The position numbers and the translations under genes are program-made. From Rhodococcus sp. SMB37 (lineage in GTDB: Bacteria > Actinomycetota > Actinomycetes > Mycobacteriales > Mycobacteriaceae): DNA of 64,000 bases. The DNA is taken from the NCBI RefSeq assembly GCF_004345605.1, contig NZ_SLVY01000004.1, positions 1-64,000 of the forward strand. Direction: 5' to 3'. Positions 9,155 to 17,057 of this stretch are shown one piece after another. Numbering within the stretch: the first letter of the stretch is position 1; each line of letters starts with the position of its first letter. Under the pieces are notes generated by a model. It made no database searches. It was not told where the DNA came from and saw only the letters and a list, made by a program, of their open reading frames with translations.

Positions 9155-9388
9155 ATCTCTGCCGACGACAAGACGGACGGCGACAAGAACGACAGCACTG
9201 CACCGTCGGACAGCACTACGCCAGAGCAGAGGAGCCGCGCCCGGATCGACCGGGCGCGGCTTGCTCGGATCTTCGGTGACGCACTTCCGGACACGACGAA
9301 GGACGAACGCGGGGTCGGTGAAGACCGATCGGGCGACTCCGACGAATGGCTCGAGCGCCAGGTACCGCCCCATCACGGCGGACTGTGA
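9155..9388 (+). CDS. Small acidic/basic hypothetical protein, non-standard start
   Basis: This open frame of 77 codons begins immediately after moaB2. No ATG, GTG or TTG occurs in frame between the upstream stop (9119-9121) and the end. A ribosome site GGAGGAG (9141-9147) sits 7 bp before an ATC at 9155, which is the best start candidate. The predicted product is charged, with a low-complexity Asp/Lys/Ser/Thr N-terminus, the helix 'RARIDRARLARIFGDALPDT' and an 'SDEWLERQVPPHHGG' tail. Codon use matches the neighbours. I do not recognise a family. It could be cotranslated with moaB2 from a rare ATC codon. Confidence 0.5.
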   Translation: MSADDKTDGDKNDSTAPSDSTTPEQRSRARIDRARLARIFGDALPDTTKDERGVGEDRSGDSDEWLERQVPPHHGGL

Positions 9389-9963
9389 TATCAGTCACTT
9401 TGCATAGGGTAACTTAAGTCTTGCGCCCGGCTCAGTGTCGGCGTGTCGCAACCCGTTCGTAACGCCATGTTTCCCCGCGAGGTGGGGCTGCGGCGCGCGT
9501 GGTGAGTGTTCATGGTCACAGACCCACCCCATGTATCTGCACTGAAAGTGCACGTAATCGCGGCAATTACCTGCATGAATGTCCGAATCTTGATGACGGC
9601 ACCCAATGGGTGCAGGCCAGTCCGAAATCTTGGGGTGAATCCCGGTAGCGCATATCTTGCGTTTCCCGCTTGTGTCTGACTGTGTTTCGTGAGAGTTCCG
9701 GTGGTCAGCTGTAGCCATTGCCTCGAGATTGGTCACGGTCTAATCTCCTCACAGGTTCGATCAGGTCAAGGAAAGGTCGCAGGGGCCAGCCTTTGATCAC
9801 GAATCGGTAACGCAAACCGTGCGGACGTTGATCAACAACGAGTTCACCGGCGGCAACGACCGGCGGTGAGCTCTGTGTGGGATACGCCTCGCGGACGGCT
9901 AGGGCGACCAAGTTGTCGGACGCGGGCGCGCATACCGGCACGCAGAGAACGGATGAGGCATTC
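9389..9963 (+). other. Intergenic region before the porin genes
   Basis: These 575 bp hold no supported gene. The first half is less GC-rich than its surroundings and contains an inverted repeat GTAAT-N7-ATTAC near 9555. The last 200 bp are presumably the promoter and leader of the first MspA-type porin. No known riboswitch core was recognised. Long untranslated leaders would suit genes for abundant outer-membrane porins, but no promoter could be fixed. Confidence 0.4.
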
Positions 9964-10773
9964 ATGAAGATTCAGACGCGACGCGGTTTCCGAACCGCCC
10001 GCAACGCCACGGTGGCGGCGGCCGCTGTGGCCGGTCTGGTTCTCGGATCGGCCGGGGCAGCAAGTGCCGAGGTCAATGATCAGAACCGGATCGTCTCCGA
10101 CGGCCACGAGGTCATCGTCACCCAGGAGGACACCTTCATCAACGGTGTGCCCCCGATCGGTGGCAGCCCGCTGAGCCGTGAGTGGTTCCACAACGGTCGC
10201 GGCCTCGCCCACATCGTCGGACCCGAGTCAGCTGACTTCGAGGCAACGACCTTCCAGTTCGGCTACCAGGTCGCGTGGGCGGCATCGCTCGACGGTGCGA
10301 TCGGGTTCAGCTGGACCACTCCCAGCCTGGACACCGACATCAAGGCGACCCGCCCCGCGGTGTACACGCCTGTTGAGATCCCGAAGCGCGACGAGAACGA
10401 CAATCTGATTCCGGCGTTGGACGATAAGGGCAAGCCCGTACTCGACGACAAGGGTAATCCGGTCTACGAGACCGAGACCTTCTATCAGGACAGCGGTGAG
10501 AGCGGCGATCTCAAGGTTTCCGAGGTCACGAACAAGGTCGGCAGCATTCTTCCGCAGGCCACTGCTGCTGTCGAGCTGACCCCGGCGCCGGGCATTGCGG
10601 AACTCGTCGTTGCCGAGGGCCAATTCGACGGCGACTTCAAGGAAGTGCAGATCGCGAACGTCCACGGTGCTGCCACCGGCGTCATCGGTCCGGTCTCGGT
10701 TCGCCCGTTCGTTCGTGCGATCACGGACAACGGCGACAACGTCACCACCTACGGCCAGGTCTGGACTCTCTGA
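9964..10773 (+). CDS. MspA-family porin with a long internal insertion
   Basis: The protein is 269 residues with a Sec signal peptide (basic start, Ala/Val core, cleavage after 'GAASA' at residue 35). The mature part is an MspA-type mycolate-membrane porin: 'EVNDQNRIVSDGHEVIVTQE', 'FHNGRGLAHIVG', 'FQFGYQVAWAASLDGAIGFS', and C-terminal 'VSVRPFVRAITDNGDNVTT'. MspA subunits form octameric goblet pores. Relative to its neighbour it has about 56 extra residues (roughly 127-182) with two DDKGxPV repeats and many charges, in the region just before 'KVGSILPQATA'. That segment would sit in a loop or the constriction/rim area. It is the first of a tandem pair. Confidence 0.9.
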   Translation: MKIQTRRGFRTARNATVAAAAVAGLVLGSAGAASAEVNDQNRIVSDGHEVIVTQEDTFINGVPPIGGSPLSREWFHNGRGLAHIVGPESADFEATTFQFGYQVAWAASLDGAIGFSWTTPSLDTDIKATRPAVYTPVEIPKRDENDNLIPALDDKGKPVLDDKGNPVYETETFYQDSGESGDLKVSEVTNKVGSILPQATAAVELTPAPGIAELVVAEGQFDGDFKEVQIANVHGAATGVIGPVSVRPFVRAITDNGDNVTTYGQVWTL

Positions 10774-10826
10774 GTCCGGTCCGAGCAATCCCGCAGTAAA
10801 TCCCCACCACCTAGTACGGAGTAATC

Positions 10827-11465
10827 ATGGGAATCAAGTCGCGTGGCTTCAAGGCCGCTCGCAACAGCGTCCTGGCCGGTGCCGCCGTTCTCGGCATGGT
10901 CGTCGGTGCCTCGGGTGCCGCTTCGGCCGAGGTCAACGACCAGAACCGCATCGTCTCCGACGGCCTCGAGGTCGTCGTGACGCAGGAAGACACCTTCATC
11001 CACGGCGTCCCGGCACTCGGCGGCAGCCCGTTCAACCGCGAGTTCTTCCACAACGGCCGCGGCACCGTGAACCTCCTCGGGGAGAATGCTGCGAAGGAAT
11101 CCGGCACCACCATGCAGTTCGGCTACCAGTTCGCATGGGCAGGCAGCATCGACGGCGCCATCGGCGTCACCTACTCGACGCCGGGCCTTGGTGTGGACGC
11201 CAAGCTCGGTGGCGACGTCACTGCAAAGGTCACCGATATCCTCCCGCAGGCGTACGCCGAGCTCGAGCTGACCCCGGCTCCGGGCATCGAGGAACTCGTC
11301 GTCGCCGAGGGCGAGTTCGACGGCGACTTCAAGACCGTTCAGTTCTCGAACGTCCACGGCACCGCCTCCGGCGTCCTCGGCGCTGTCCAGGTGCGTCCGT
11401 TCGTCCGCGCGATCACCGCGAACGGCGACAACGTCACCACCTACGGTCAGGCCTGGACCGTCTAA
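10827..11465 (+). CDS. MspA-family porin, standard length
   Basis: The protein is 212 residues with a signal peptide cleaved after 'GAASA' (residue 34), leaving about 178 residues, close to MspA (184). The core motifs are 'EVNDQNRIVSDGLEVVVTQE', 'MQFGYQFAWAGSIDGAIGVT', 'AYAELELTPAPGIEELVVAE' and 'VQVRPFVRAITANGDNVTT'. It is highly similar to the gene 53 bp upstream, so the two are a tandem duplication. The copies differ mainly by the long insertion in the first. Both probably form hydrophilic channels for small nutrients across the mycolate layer. A strong terminator follows. Confidence 0.92.
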   Translation: MGIKSRGFKAARNSVLAGAAVLGMVVGASGAASAEVNDQNRIVSDGLEVVVTQEDTFIHGVPALGGSPFNREFFHNGRGTVNLLGENAAKESGTTMQFGYQFAWAGSIDGAIGVTYSTPGLGVDAKLGGDVTAKVTDILPQAYAELELTPAPGIEELVVAEGEFDGDFKTVQFSNVHGTASGVLGAVQVRPFVRAITANGDNVTTYGQAWTV

Positions 11466-11497
11466 GACGGACCACCCGGCGTAAGCCGGCGCTCCAC

Positions 11498-11534
11498 AAG
11501 CTGGGCCCGCTCGCACTGCGAGCGGGCCCAGCTT
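11498..11534. terminator. Bidirectional terminator between porin and mscL
   Basis: A perfect 18-bp inverted repeat (11498-11515 with 11517-11534) lies between the convergent porin and mscL genes. It is GC-rich and can end transcription from either side. Confidence 0.8.
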
Positions 11535-11550
11535 CGTCTGCCTGTAGCGG

Positions 11551-11979
11551 CTACTCCGGCAGTGGCTTTGCGTGTGCTCCGCCCTGACCCGACTGCGCAG
11601 CCTGGGATTCGAGGATGTCGCGGATCTGGATCAGCAGGTCTTCGGCGCTGGCCTTCTCGTCGGATTTCTCGGTCGCGAAGCGCTTCTTCGCCGCGTTGGC
11701 CGGGACGATGAGCACGAAGTACACGACCGCCGCGATGATGATGAAGTTGATGGCCGCAGAAATCACGGCGCCGATGTTGATGAAGGTCGACGGGTTGTCG
11801 GCGAGGATCTGGAAACCCCACCCCATCTCGTTGTCGCCGCCGAGAGCGGCGATGAGTGGGTCGATGATGTACTCGGTGAAGGCTGTCACGATGGCGGTGA
11901 ACGCGGTGCCGATCACCACCGCGACGGCAAGATCGAGGACGTTGCCCCTCAGCAGAAAGTCCTTGAAACCCTTCAGCAT
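11551..11979 (-). CDS. mscL: Large-conductance mechanosensitive channel MscL
   Basis: The protein is 142 residues from ATG 11979 ('MLKGFKDFLLRGNVLDLAVA'). It has two transmembrane helices: TM1 with the small-residue pore motif 'AVVIGTAFTAIVTAF', and TM2 'INFIIIAAVVYFVLIVP'. The C-terminal helix 'DLLIQIRDILESQ' is the pentameric bundle. The channel opens under hypo-osmotic stress to release solutes. Its position matches Rv0985c in M. tuberculosis. A second, closely related mscL lies at 30976-31419. The gene is convergent with the porins and separated from them by a terminator. Confidence 0.95.
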   Translation of the reverse strand: MLKGFKDFLLRGNVLDLAVAVVIGTAFTAIVTAFTEYIIDPLIAALGGDNEMGWGFQILADNPSTFINIGAVISAAINFIIIAAVVYFVLIVPANAAKKRFATEKSDEKASAEDLLIQIRDILESQAAQSGQGGAHAKPLPE

Positions 11980-12099
11980 GGCGCTTTCCCTTTCGGCCTG
12001 ACCGCATGAATGCGGCATCGACGTGTCCGTGAGGCGGCGTGTTCCGCATCACATGCCGATAGAGGGACGATAAACCGCGGAGACCGTCTATGTGGTCTG

Positions 12100-12798
12100 T
12101 CAGTGGAGGGTGACGGTCAATGCGCTCGTCAGCGACGCGGCCGCCACCGACATGGCCTGCTCCTGCTCCAGAGCAACCAGGATCACGCGTTCGCGCTGAT
12201 CAGAGGACTCTTCGTGCTGGGCGAGCACCACCACGGCTCCTCGGGCCAGCACGTGGGCATCGCCCATCGCGGCATCGGACTCGCCGGTGACGGTGAGGAC
12301 GTCCACTTTGTCTCCCGCGCGCAACAACCGGCCGACCCCCGCGTCGGCAAGCCGGATGGGCACGACCCGCGCATCGTCGGCACCGACGGCGGCAGCCGCA
12401 AGCCGGGGGCCGAGGATTCTCGTATCGACGAGCGCTTCGCCGGCAGGTACCGGACCAGCGAGTGTGTGGCCTAGGGCGTCGGCGAGATCGGTGAGCGTGC
12501 CCGTGACGAGAGCGGAGGTGTCGCGATCGGCGAACTCGACGTCGTCGGCGGTGAGCGCGACACCCGGAGTCAGATCACGAGCCGCGACCACCACAGCGGT
12601 TCGTTCGGTGGCGGGATCGTTTCGGAGCGCGAAGACCGCGGCGAGGACGACGAGGAGTGCCGCGATGACGCGCCTGACGGCAACGCTGCGGGCCCAACCG
12701 GGGTGCAGCAGGGGCCGGATGCGGTCGGGAAGGTTCGGCTCCAGCGACGACGCGGGTCGCGGAGCGAGGTCACGAAACGGCGAAAGTCCGACGGGCAT
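12100..12798 (-). CDS. SAF-domain membrane protein (CpaB/RcpC-like)
   Basis: The protein is 232 residues with a cytoplasmic N-terminus, one membrane helix at about 42-58 ('VRRVIAALLVVLAAVFAL') and an extracytoplasmic SAF domain at about 68-130 ('VVVAARDLTPGVALTADDVE', 'AGEALVDTRI'). A C-terminal region follows with 'RLLRAGDKVDVLTV'. SAF/CpaB proteins act in Flp pilus assembly, but no tad/flp genes are in the window. This is the stand-alone actinobacterial form and its function is unknown. It lies leftward, 112 bp from the FmdB gene. Confidence 0.8.
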   Translation of the reverse strand: MPVGLSPFRDLAPRPASSLEPNLPDRIRPLLHPGWARSVAVRRVIAALLVVLAAVFALRNDPATERTAVVVAARDLTPGVALTADDVEFADRDTSALVTGTLTDLADALGHTLAGPVPAGEALVDTRILGPRLAAAAVGADDARVVPIRLADAGVGRLLRAGDKVDVLTVTGESDAAMGDAHVLARGAVVVLAQHEESSDQRERVILVALEQEQAMSVAAASLTSALTVTLH

Positions 12799-12909
12799 GG
12801 TCCGAACCTAGGGCTCGGATCTGCCCGCCGGACCTGAGAAACCGGCGAATCGGGCAACCTGTGGATGAACATGGTGCCTGTGGACAACTCCGGGGAGGAG
12901 TCGGGATCG

Positions 12910-13197
12910 TCAGCTGGCAGCTGCGGCCGTCGAGGTCGACGTCGTGGACGCCGCGGCGGGCGCCGGGTCGGACTTGGTCTCGGTCTTGGCGGGAGTAGCG
13001 GACTCGCTCGAGGTGCTGCCGCTGCGCGAGTCGGTGCGGTAGAAGCCGCTACCCTTGAAGACGATGCCGACGGAGTTGAAGAGCTTACGAAGCTTTCCGG
13101 CGCATTGGGGGCATTCGGTCAGCGACTCGTCGCTGAACGACTGCACGATATCGAACTTGTTGTCGCAGGTCGTGCAGGCATAAGAATAAGTGGGCAC
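12910..13197 (-). CDS. FmdB-family zinc-ribbon protein
   Basis: The protein is 95 residues from a GTG preceded by GGAGGAG. It starts 'MPTYSYACTTCDNKFDIVQS' with zinc ligands CxxC at the N-terminus and 'ECPQC' about 25 residues later, then 'FNSVGIVFKGSGFYRTD', the FmdB/CxxC_CXXC_SSSS family signature. The last 40 residues are a Ser/Thr/Ala/Pro-rich disordered tail. FmdB was linked to formamidase regulation, but the actinobacterial homologues are mostly uncharacterised; a role in zinc-dependent protein quality control has been proposed for Rv0991c. It lies next to the 5-FCL gene as in M. tuberculosis. Confidence 0.88.
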   Translation of the reverse strand: MPTYSYACTTCDNKFDIVQSFSDESLTECPQCAGKLRKLFNSVGIVFKGSGFYRTDSRSGSTSSESATPAKTETKSDPAPAAASTTSTSTAAAAS

Positions 13198-13258
13198 CGG
13201 GGACTCCTCCGCGTATGAGATCGGCTTTAGCACTCTACAGTCGACAGTGCCAACAAAT

Positions 13259-13861
13259 CTAGGGTCTGTGTTGTTCCGCACGCTCGCCGGAGCCGAGGCG
13301 GACCAGCCCCGATCCCGGCGTGAGCGCCCACCCCATACGAATGTCGTGCGGATCCTCGGGCAGTTCGTCGACGAGTTCGTCGTCGCGCACCACCGCAACG
13401 ATCCGCGCATCCGGCGCGGCCAGGTGGAGCGTGCGGTCGTAGAACCCGGCGCCCCGGCCCAGCCGCACGCCACGACGATCCACCGCCAGAGCCGGGACGA
13501 GAACGGTGTGTGCCCGGCCCACGGTCTCGGGCGGCAGTACGTCGCCTGTGGGTTCGTGAAGCCCGAAACCTGCCGCGACCAGTGTGTCGGCGCCGAGGAA
13601 ATGCGCCCAGCACAGCGGTGTGTCCGGCCGGGTGATCGGTACGAGGACTTCGGCTCCTGCATCGGCCAGTGCGTCGAGCATCGAGATCGCACCGGGTTCG
13701 GACCCGACGGGCACGTACGCGCACACGGTCGTGTCGGCGGGAACGAGTGTTGCGGCTAACGTGGCCAAAGCGGCATTCTCGCTGCGGCGCCGTTCGGTGC
13801 TGAGGATGCGCCGTCCATCGAGGACCTTGGTGCGCCAATCGGCCTTGGTCGGGGGATGCAT
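13259..13861 (-). CDS. 5-formyltetrahydrofolate cyclo-ligase family protein
   Basis: The protein is 200 residues from ATG 13861 ('MHPPTKADWRTKVLDGRRIL'). The ATP-binding N-terminal Lys/Arg segment and the signature 'GVRLGRGAGFYDRTL' near the C-terminus identify 5-FCL (EC 6.3.3.2). The enzyme converts 5-formyl-THF to 5,10-methenyl-THF and so returns a storage folate to one-carbon metabolism. It diverges from galU with 61 bp between starts, so the two promoters face each other. Confidence 0.9.
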   Translation of the reverse strand: MHPPTKADWRTKVLDGRRILSTERRRSENAALATLAATLVPADTTVCAYVPVGSEPGAISMLDALADAGAEVLVPITRPDTPLCWAHFLGADTLVAAGFGLHEPTGDVLPPETVGRAHTVLVPALAVDRRGVRLGRGAGFYDRTLHLAAPDARIVAVVRDDELVDELPEDPHDIRMGWALTPGSGLVRLGSGERAEQHRP

Positions 13862-13922
13862 AGTCGTCAACCTTAGGATCACCGAGCCATCACTTCGCCG
13901 GCAAAAGTTAGGGTGGGAACTT

Positions 13923-14834
13923 ATGACGAACAATTCGACCGAGGTCGCGCGGCATTTCAGAACCGCGGTCGTGCCGGCAGCGGGTATGGGTACGCGTTTC
14001 CTTCCCGCCACCAAGACCGTGCCGAAGGAACTGCTCCCCGTCGTCGACACGCCGGGCATCGAGCTGGTGGCGGGCGAGGCTGCCGAATCGGGTGCCGAGC
14101 GTCTGTTGATCGTTACCTCGCCCGGCAAGGACGGCGTGGTTGCGCACTTCGTCGAAGATCTGGTCCTGGAGTCCAAGCTCGAGGCGAAGGGCAAGTACGA
14201 GCTGCTCGCGAAGGTCCGGAAGTCGTCCGGAATCCTCGAGGTGGACTCGGTGATCCAGGCGCAGCCGCTCGGGCTGGGGCACGCGGTGTCGTGCGCCGAG
14301 GATGCGCTGGACGACGACGAGGACGCCATCGCGGTGCTGCTGCCCGACGATCTCGTGCTGCCCGTCGGTGTCCTGGAAACTATGCAGAAGGTGCGCACCA
14401 AGCGCGGCGGTTCCGTGCTGTGCGCGATCGACGTGCCGAAGGACCAGGTGAGTGCCTACGGCGTGTTCGACGTCGAGGTCGTGCCCGACGCCACCAACCC
14501 CGACGTGCTCAAGGTGCTCGGCATGGTCGAGAAGCCGGCCATCGAGGATGCGCCGTCGACCTTCGCTGCGGCGGGCCGCTATCTGCTCGACCGCGCGATC
14601 TTCGACGCGCTGCGTCGCATCGAACCGGGTGCAGGTGGCGAACTCCAGCTGACCGACGCGATCGCACTGTTGATCTCCGAAGGTCACCCCGTGCACGTCG
14701 TGGTTCACCGCGGCACTCGACACGATCTCGGAAATCCCGGTGGCTACCTGCGTGCTGCGGTTGACTCTGCGTTGAACACCGAGGAGTACGGCCCCTCGCT
14801 TCGTGAGTGGCTGGTCGAACGTCTCGAACGGTGA
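13923..14834 (+). CDS. galU: UTP-glucose-1-phosphate uridylyltransferase
   Basis: The protein is 303 residues. The nucleotidyltransferase signature 'VVPAAGMGTRFLPATKTVPK' is at residues 16-35. The substrate-binding 'VIQAQPLGLGHAVSCAED' and 'VLLPDDLVLP' follow, then 'GGELQLTDAIALLI'. It makes UDP-glucose for trehalose, glycolipid and arabinogalactan/LAM precursor synthesis. The ATG at 13923 begins the conserved frame. The upstream 60 bp are shared with the divergent 5-FCL gene. It precedes the glp-rimJ-glpR group. Confidence 0.96.
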   Translation: MTNNSTEVARHFRTAVVPAAGMGTRFLPATKTVPKELLPVVDTPGIELVAGEAAESGAERLLIVTSPGKDGVVAHFVEDLVLESKLEAKGKYELLAKVRKSSGILEVDSVIQAQPLGLGHAVSCAEDALDDDEDAIAVLLPDDLVLPVGVLETMQKVRTKRGGSVLCAIDVPKDQVSAYGVFDVEVVPDATNPDVLKVLGMVEKPAIEDAPSTFAAAGRYLLDRAIFDALRRIEPGAGGELQLTDAIALLISEGHPVHVVVHRGTRHDLGNPGGYLRAAVDSALNTEEYGPSLREWLVERLER

Positions 14835-14897
14835 CGTCGACCGGGTGATCTGTGAACGGTGACGCTGGGTAGTGCGGGCTGGAGGACGAGTAGCGGT

Positions 14898-16160
14898 ATG
14901 CGGTCGGTTGAGGATCAGCAGACCAGGGTGACGGCGGCGGCCGTGGCACCCAGGCCTGTGCGGGTGGCGATCTCCGAGGCACAAGGCCTGCTCTGCGCAG
15001 AAGAAGTGGTCACCGAGCGGCCGTTGCCGGGATTCGACCAGGCCGCGATCGACGGCTATGCGGTCCGCAGCGTCGACGTGCAGGCGGTGGGCGCTCGCCC
15101 CGATCCGGAATCCGGCGAGGAATCCGCCGAGGTGACGCTGCCGGTCGTCGGCGAAGTTCGTGCGGGCTCGCGCCAGCCGATCCGGTTGCAGCCGCGACAG
15201 GCCGTGCGCGTCGATACCGGTGCGGCGCTGCCCACACTCGCCGATGCCGTGCTCCCGCTCGAGAGCACCGATCGGGGCGACGCCCGGATCAAGGTCCTCG
15301 AACCGGTCCGGTCGGGCGAATACGTGCGACGCACCGGCGACGACGTGCAGCCCGGCGACGTGGCGGTGCGCGCGGGCGCGATCATCGGCGCCGCGCAGGT
15401 GGGTCTGCTCGCTGCGGTCGGGCGCGACAAGGTGCTCGTGCATCCGCGGCCGCGACTGTCGGTGATCTCGGTCGGTGGCGAACTGGTCGACATCGACCGC
15501 ACGCCCGGGCCGGGGCAGGTCTACGATGTGAACTCCTATGCGCTGGCTGCGGCCGCGCGTGACGCCGGCGCCGACGTCAATCGGGTGGGGATCGCGAGCA
15601 CCGAGCCGAAGCGGCTGCGTGAGGTGGTCGAGGGTCAGCTGATCCGTTCCGAGATCGTGGTGATCGCAGGTGCTGTCGGTGGCGGTGCGCTCGACGACGT
15701 CCGCGAGGCCCTGACCGATCTCGGGAAGCTCGAGGTCGAGCGGGTGGCCATGCATCCGGGTTCCGTTCAGGGATTCGGGCAGCTCGGACGCGACGAGGTG
15801 CCCACCTTCCTGCTTCCGTCGAATCCGGTCAGTTCTCTGGTCGTGTTCGAGGTGATGGTGCGTCCGCTCATCCGGATCGCGCTGGGTCGACGTCAACCGA
15901 TGCGCCGGATCGTCACGGCCCGCACGGTGGCTCCGATCACGTCGATTCCCGGACGCAAGGGATACCTGCGCGGGCAGCTCATGCGCGACGAGGCGACGGG
16001 CGACTACCTGGTGCAGGCCCTCGGTGGCGCTGCGGGCGGGTCGTCGCACCTACTTGCGACACTAGCGGAAGCGAATTGCCTGGTGTTGGTTCCGCCGGAT
16101 GTGTCCGAGATCCGCACGGGCGACCCGGTGGATGTGTCGTTCCTCGGGCAGCGTGGATGA
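14898..16160 (+). CDS. glp: MoeA-like gephyrin-like division protein Glp
   Basis: The protein is 420 residues from ATG 14898 ('MRSVEDQQTRVTAAAVAPRP'); GGAGG lies 11 bp upstream. It has the full MoeA fold: 'PGFDQAAIDGYAVRS', 'QAVRVDTGAALPTLADAV', 'RRTGDDVQPGDVAVRAGAII', the MoCF domain and C-terminal domain IV. The catalytic loop that in true MoeA reads like T-G-G-x-S-x-G-D is 'AGAVGGGALDD', so molybdenum transfer is doubtful. Orthologues in C. glutamicum (Glp) and M. tuberculosis (MoeA1/Rv0994) are reported to bind FtsZ and the membrane receptor GlpR. The glpR-like gene two places downstream fits that. Its stop overlaps the rimJ start. Confidence 0.85.
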   Translation: MRSVEDQQTRVTAAAVAPRPVRVAISEAQGLLCAEEVVTERPLPGFDQAAIDGYAVRSVDVQAVGARPDPESGEESAEVTLPVVGEVRAGSRQPIRLQPRQAVRVDTGAALPTLADAVLPLESTDRGDARIKVLEPVRSGEYVRRTGDDVQPGDVAVRAGAIIGAAQVGLLAAVGRDKVLVHPRPRLSVISVGGELVDIDRTPGPGQVYDVNSYALAAAARDAGADVNRVGIASTEPKRLREVVEGQLIRSEIVVIAGAVGGGALDDVREALTDLGKLEVERVAMHPGSVQGFGQLGRDEVPTFLLPSNPVSSLVVFEVMVRPLIRIALGRRQPMRRIVTARTVAPITSIPGRKGYLRGQLMRDEATGDYLVQALGGAAGGSSHLLATLAEANCLVLVPPDVSEIRTGDPVDVSFLGQRG

Positions 16161-16792
16161 GTCGTCACCCCGGGTGGCCGGCCGATCTGGGGCCGCTTCG
16201 CGTCGCGGGTGGGTTGGTGACGGTGCGGTCGGTGCGTCTGAGGGATGCCGCCGCGTGGAGTCGGCTGCGCACGCGTGACCGCGACCATCTCGAGCCGTGG
16301 GAGCCGACGGGGGAGTCTGCGTGGGAGATGCGCCACCACATCTCGGTGTGGCCGGGTCTGTATCGGAGTCTGCGCGCGGAGGCCCGCAAAGGGCTGATGG
16401 TGCCCATGGCGATCGAGCTCGATGGTCGGTACTGCGGCCAGATCACCGTGGGCAACATCGTGCGCGGTGCGCTGCGGTCGGCGTGGATCGGGTACTGGGT
16501 CGAGAAGGAAGTCAACGGGCTCGGGGTGGCGACGGCGGCCCTCGCTCTCGGGCTCGATCACTGCTTCGGCCCCCTCGGTCTACACCGTGTCGAGGCGACG
16601 GTGCGTCCGGAGAACGAGCCCAGCCGCGCGGTCCTGCGCAATGTCGGCTTCCGTGAGGAGGGCCTGCTGCAGCGGTACCTCGATGTGCACGGACGGTTTC
16701 GTGATCATCTTCTCGTTGCGATGACGGCCGAGGAAGTGCCAGGCTCGGTCGCAGACCGATTGGTGAGCAGTGGCCGCGCGACCTGGGCCTGA
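16157..16792 (+). CDS. rimJ: GNAT N-acetyltransferase, RimJ-like
   Basis: The protein is 211 residues, with an ATG in ATGA overlap with glp. The GNAT fold carries 'GYWVEKEVNGLGVATAALAL' (acetyl-CoA loop, altered Q/R-x-x-G-x-G/A) and 'EATVRPENEPSRAVLRNVGF', typical of RimJ/RimL. Members acetylate protein N-termini or small molecules; RimJ modifies ribosomal S5 in E. coli. The actual substrate here is not known. It is conserved between glp and glpR in Corynebacteriales, so a division-linked role is possible. Confidence 0.9.
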   Translation: MSRHPGWPADLGPLRVAGGLVTVRSVRLRDAAAWSRLRTRDRDHLEPWEPTGESAWEMRHHISVWPGLYRSLRAEARKGLMVPMAIELDGRYCGQITVGNIVRGALRSAWIGYWVEKEVNGLGVATAALALGLDHCFGPLGLHRVEATVRPENEPSRAVLRNVGFREEGLLQRYLDVHGRFRDHLLVAMTAEEVPGSVADRLVSSGRATWA

Positions 16793-17057
16793 GTGTCCGT
16801 CTCTGTCCGATTCGGGGTGAAGCATGTGCTGCGTGTAATGCAAGTTACGTGCAACATGAGTAACAATCCCCAGCGCAGATATATATCTGTGTGACTAGAG
16901 TGAAGAGTGTGTCACATGGTTTCGCGTGACTCGTGTGACGGCAGTAGCCGTCTGAGTCGGCGTTTCTGTAGGGATAAGAGTGATGATGCCGTTAACCTGG
17001 GAAAGGTCAGTGGCGTCGACGGACTGGTAGGCGACAACTGGGAGGAGGGCCGCCGCA
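16793..17057 (+). promoter_or_regulatory. Upstream region of glpR with palindrome and TGTGAC repeats
   Basis: These 265 bp have no gene. They contain a perfect 14-bp palindrome CAGATATATATCTG (16876-16889) followed at once by TGTGTGAC. An inverted GTGTCACA and a further CGTGTGACG occur within the next 60 bp. The cluster of TGTGAC/GTCACA elements resembles CRP/GlxR half-sites, but none forms an exact TGTGA-N6-TCACA site. It is probably the glpR promoter, and which factor binds is unknown. Confidence 0.45.

Noticed and set aside
9389-9963. A riboswitch or small RNA in front of the porin genes
   Set aside because: I compared the region with remembered aptamer cores and found no convincing match; only weak inverted repeats are present.
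13908-16049. Very long antisense open frame opposite galU and glp
   Set aside because: It is a by-product of high-GC codon bias. It has no ribosome site or family features, and the opposite strand carries two clear genes.
14898-16160. Ordinary molybdopterin molybdenumtransferase MoeA
   Set aside because: The fold fits, but the catalytic loop is altered and the neighbours match the division pair Glp/GlpR. An enzymatic role is not excluded.
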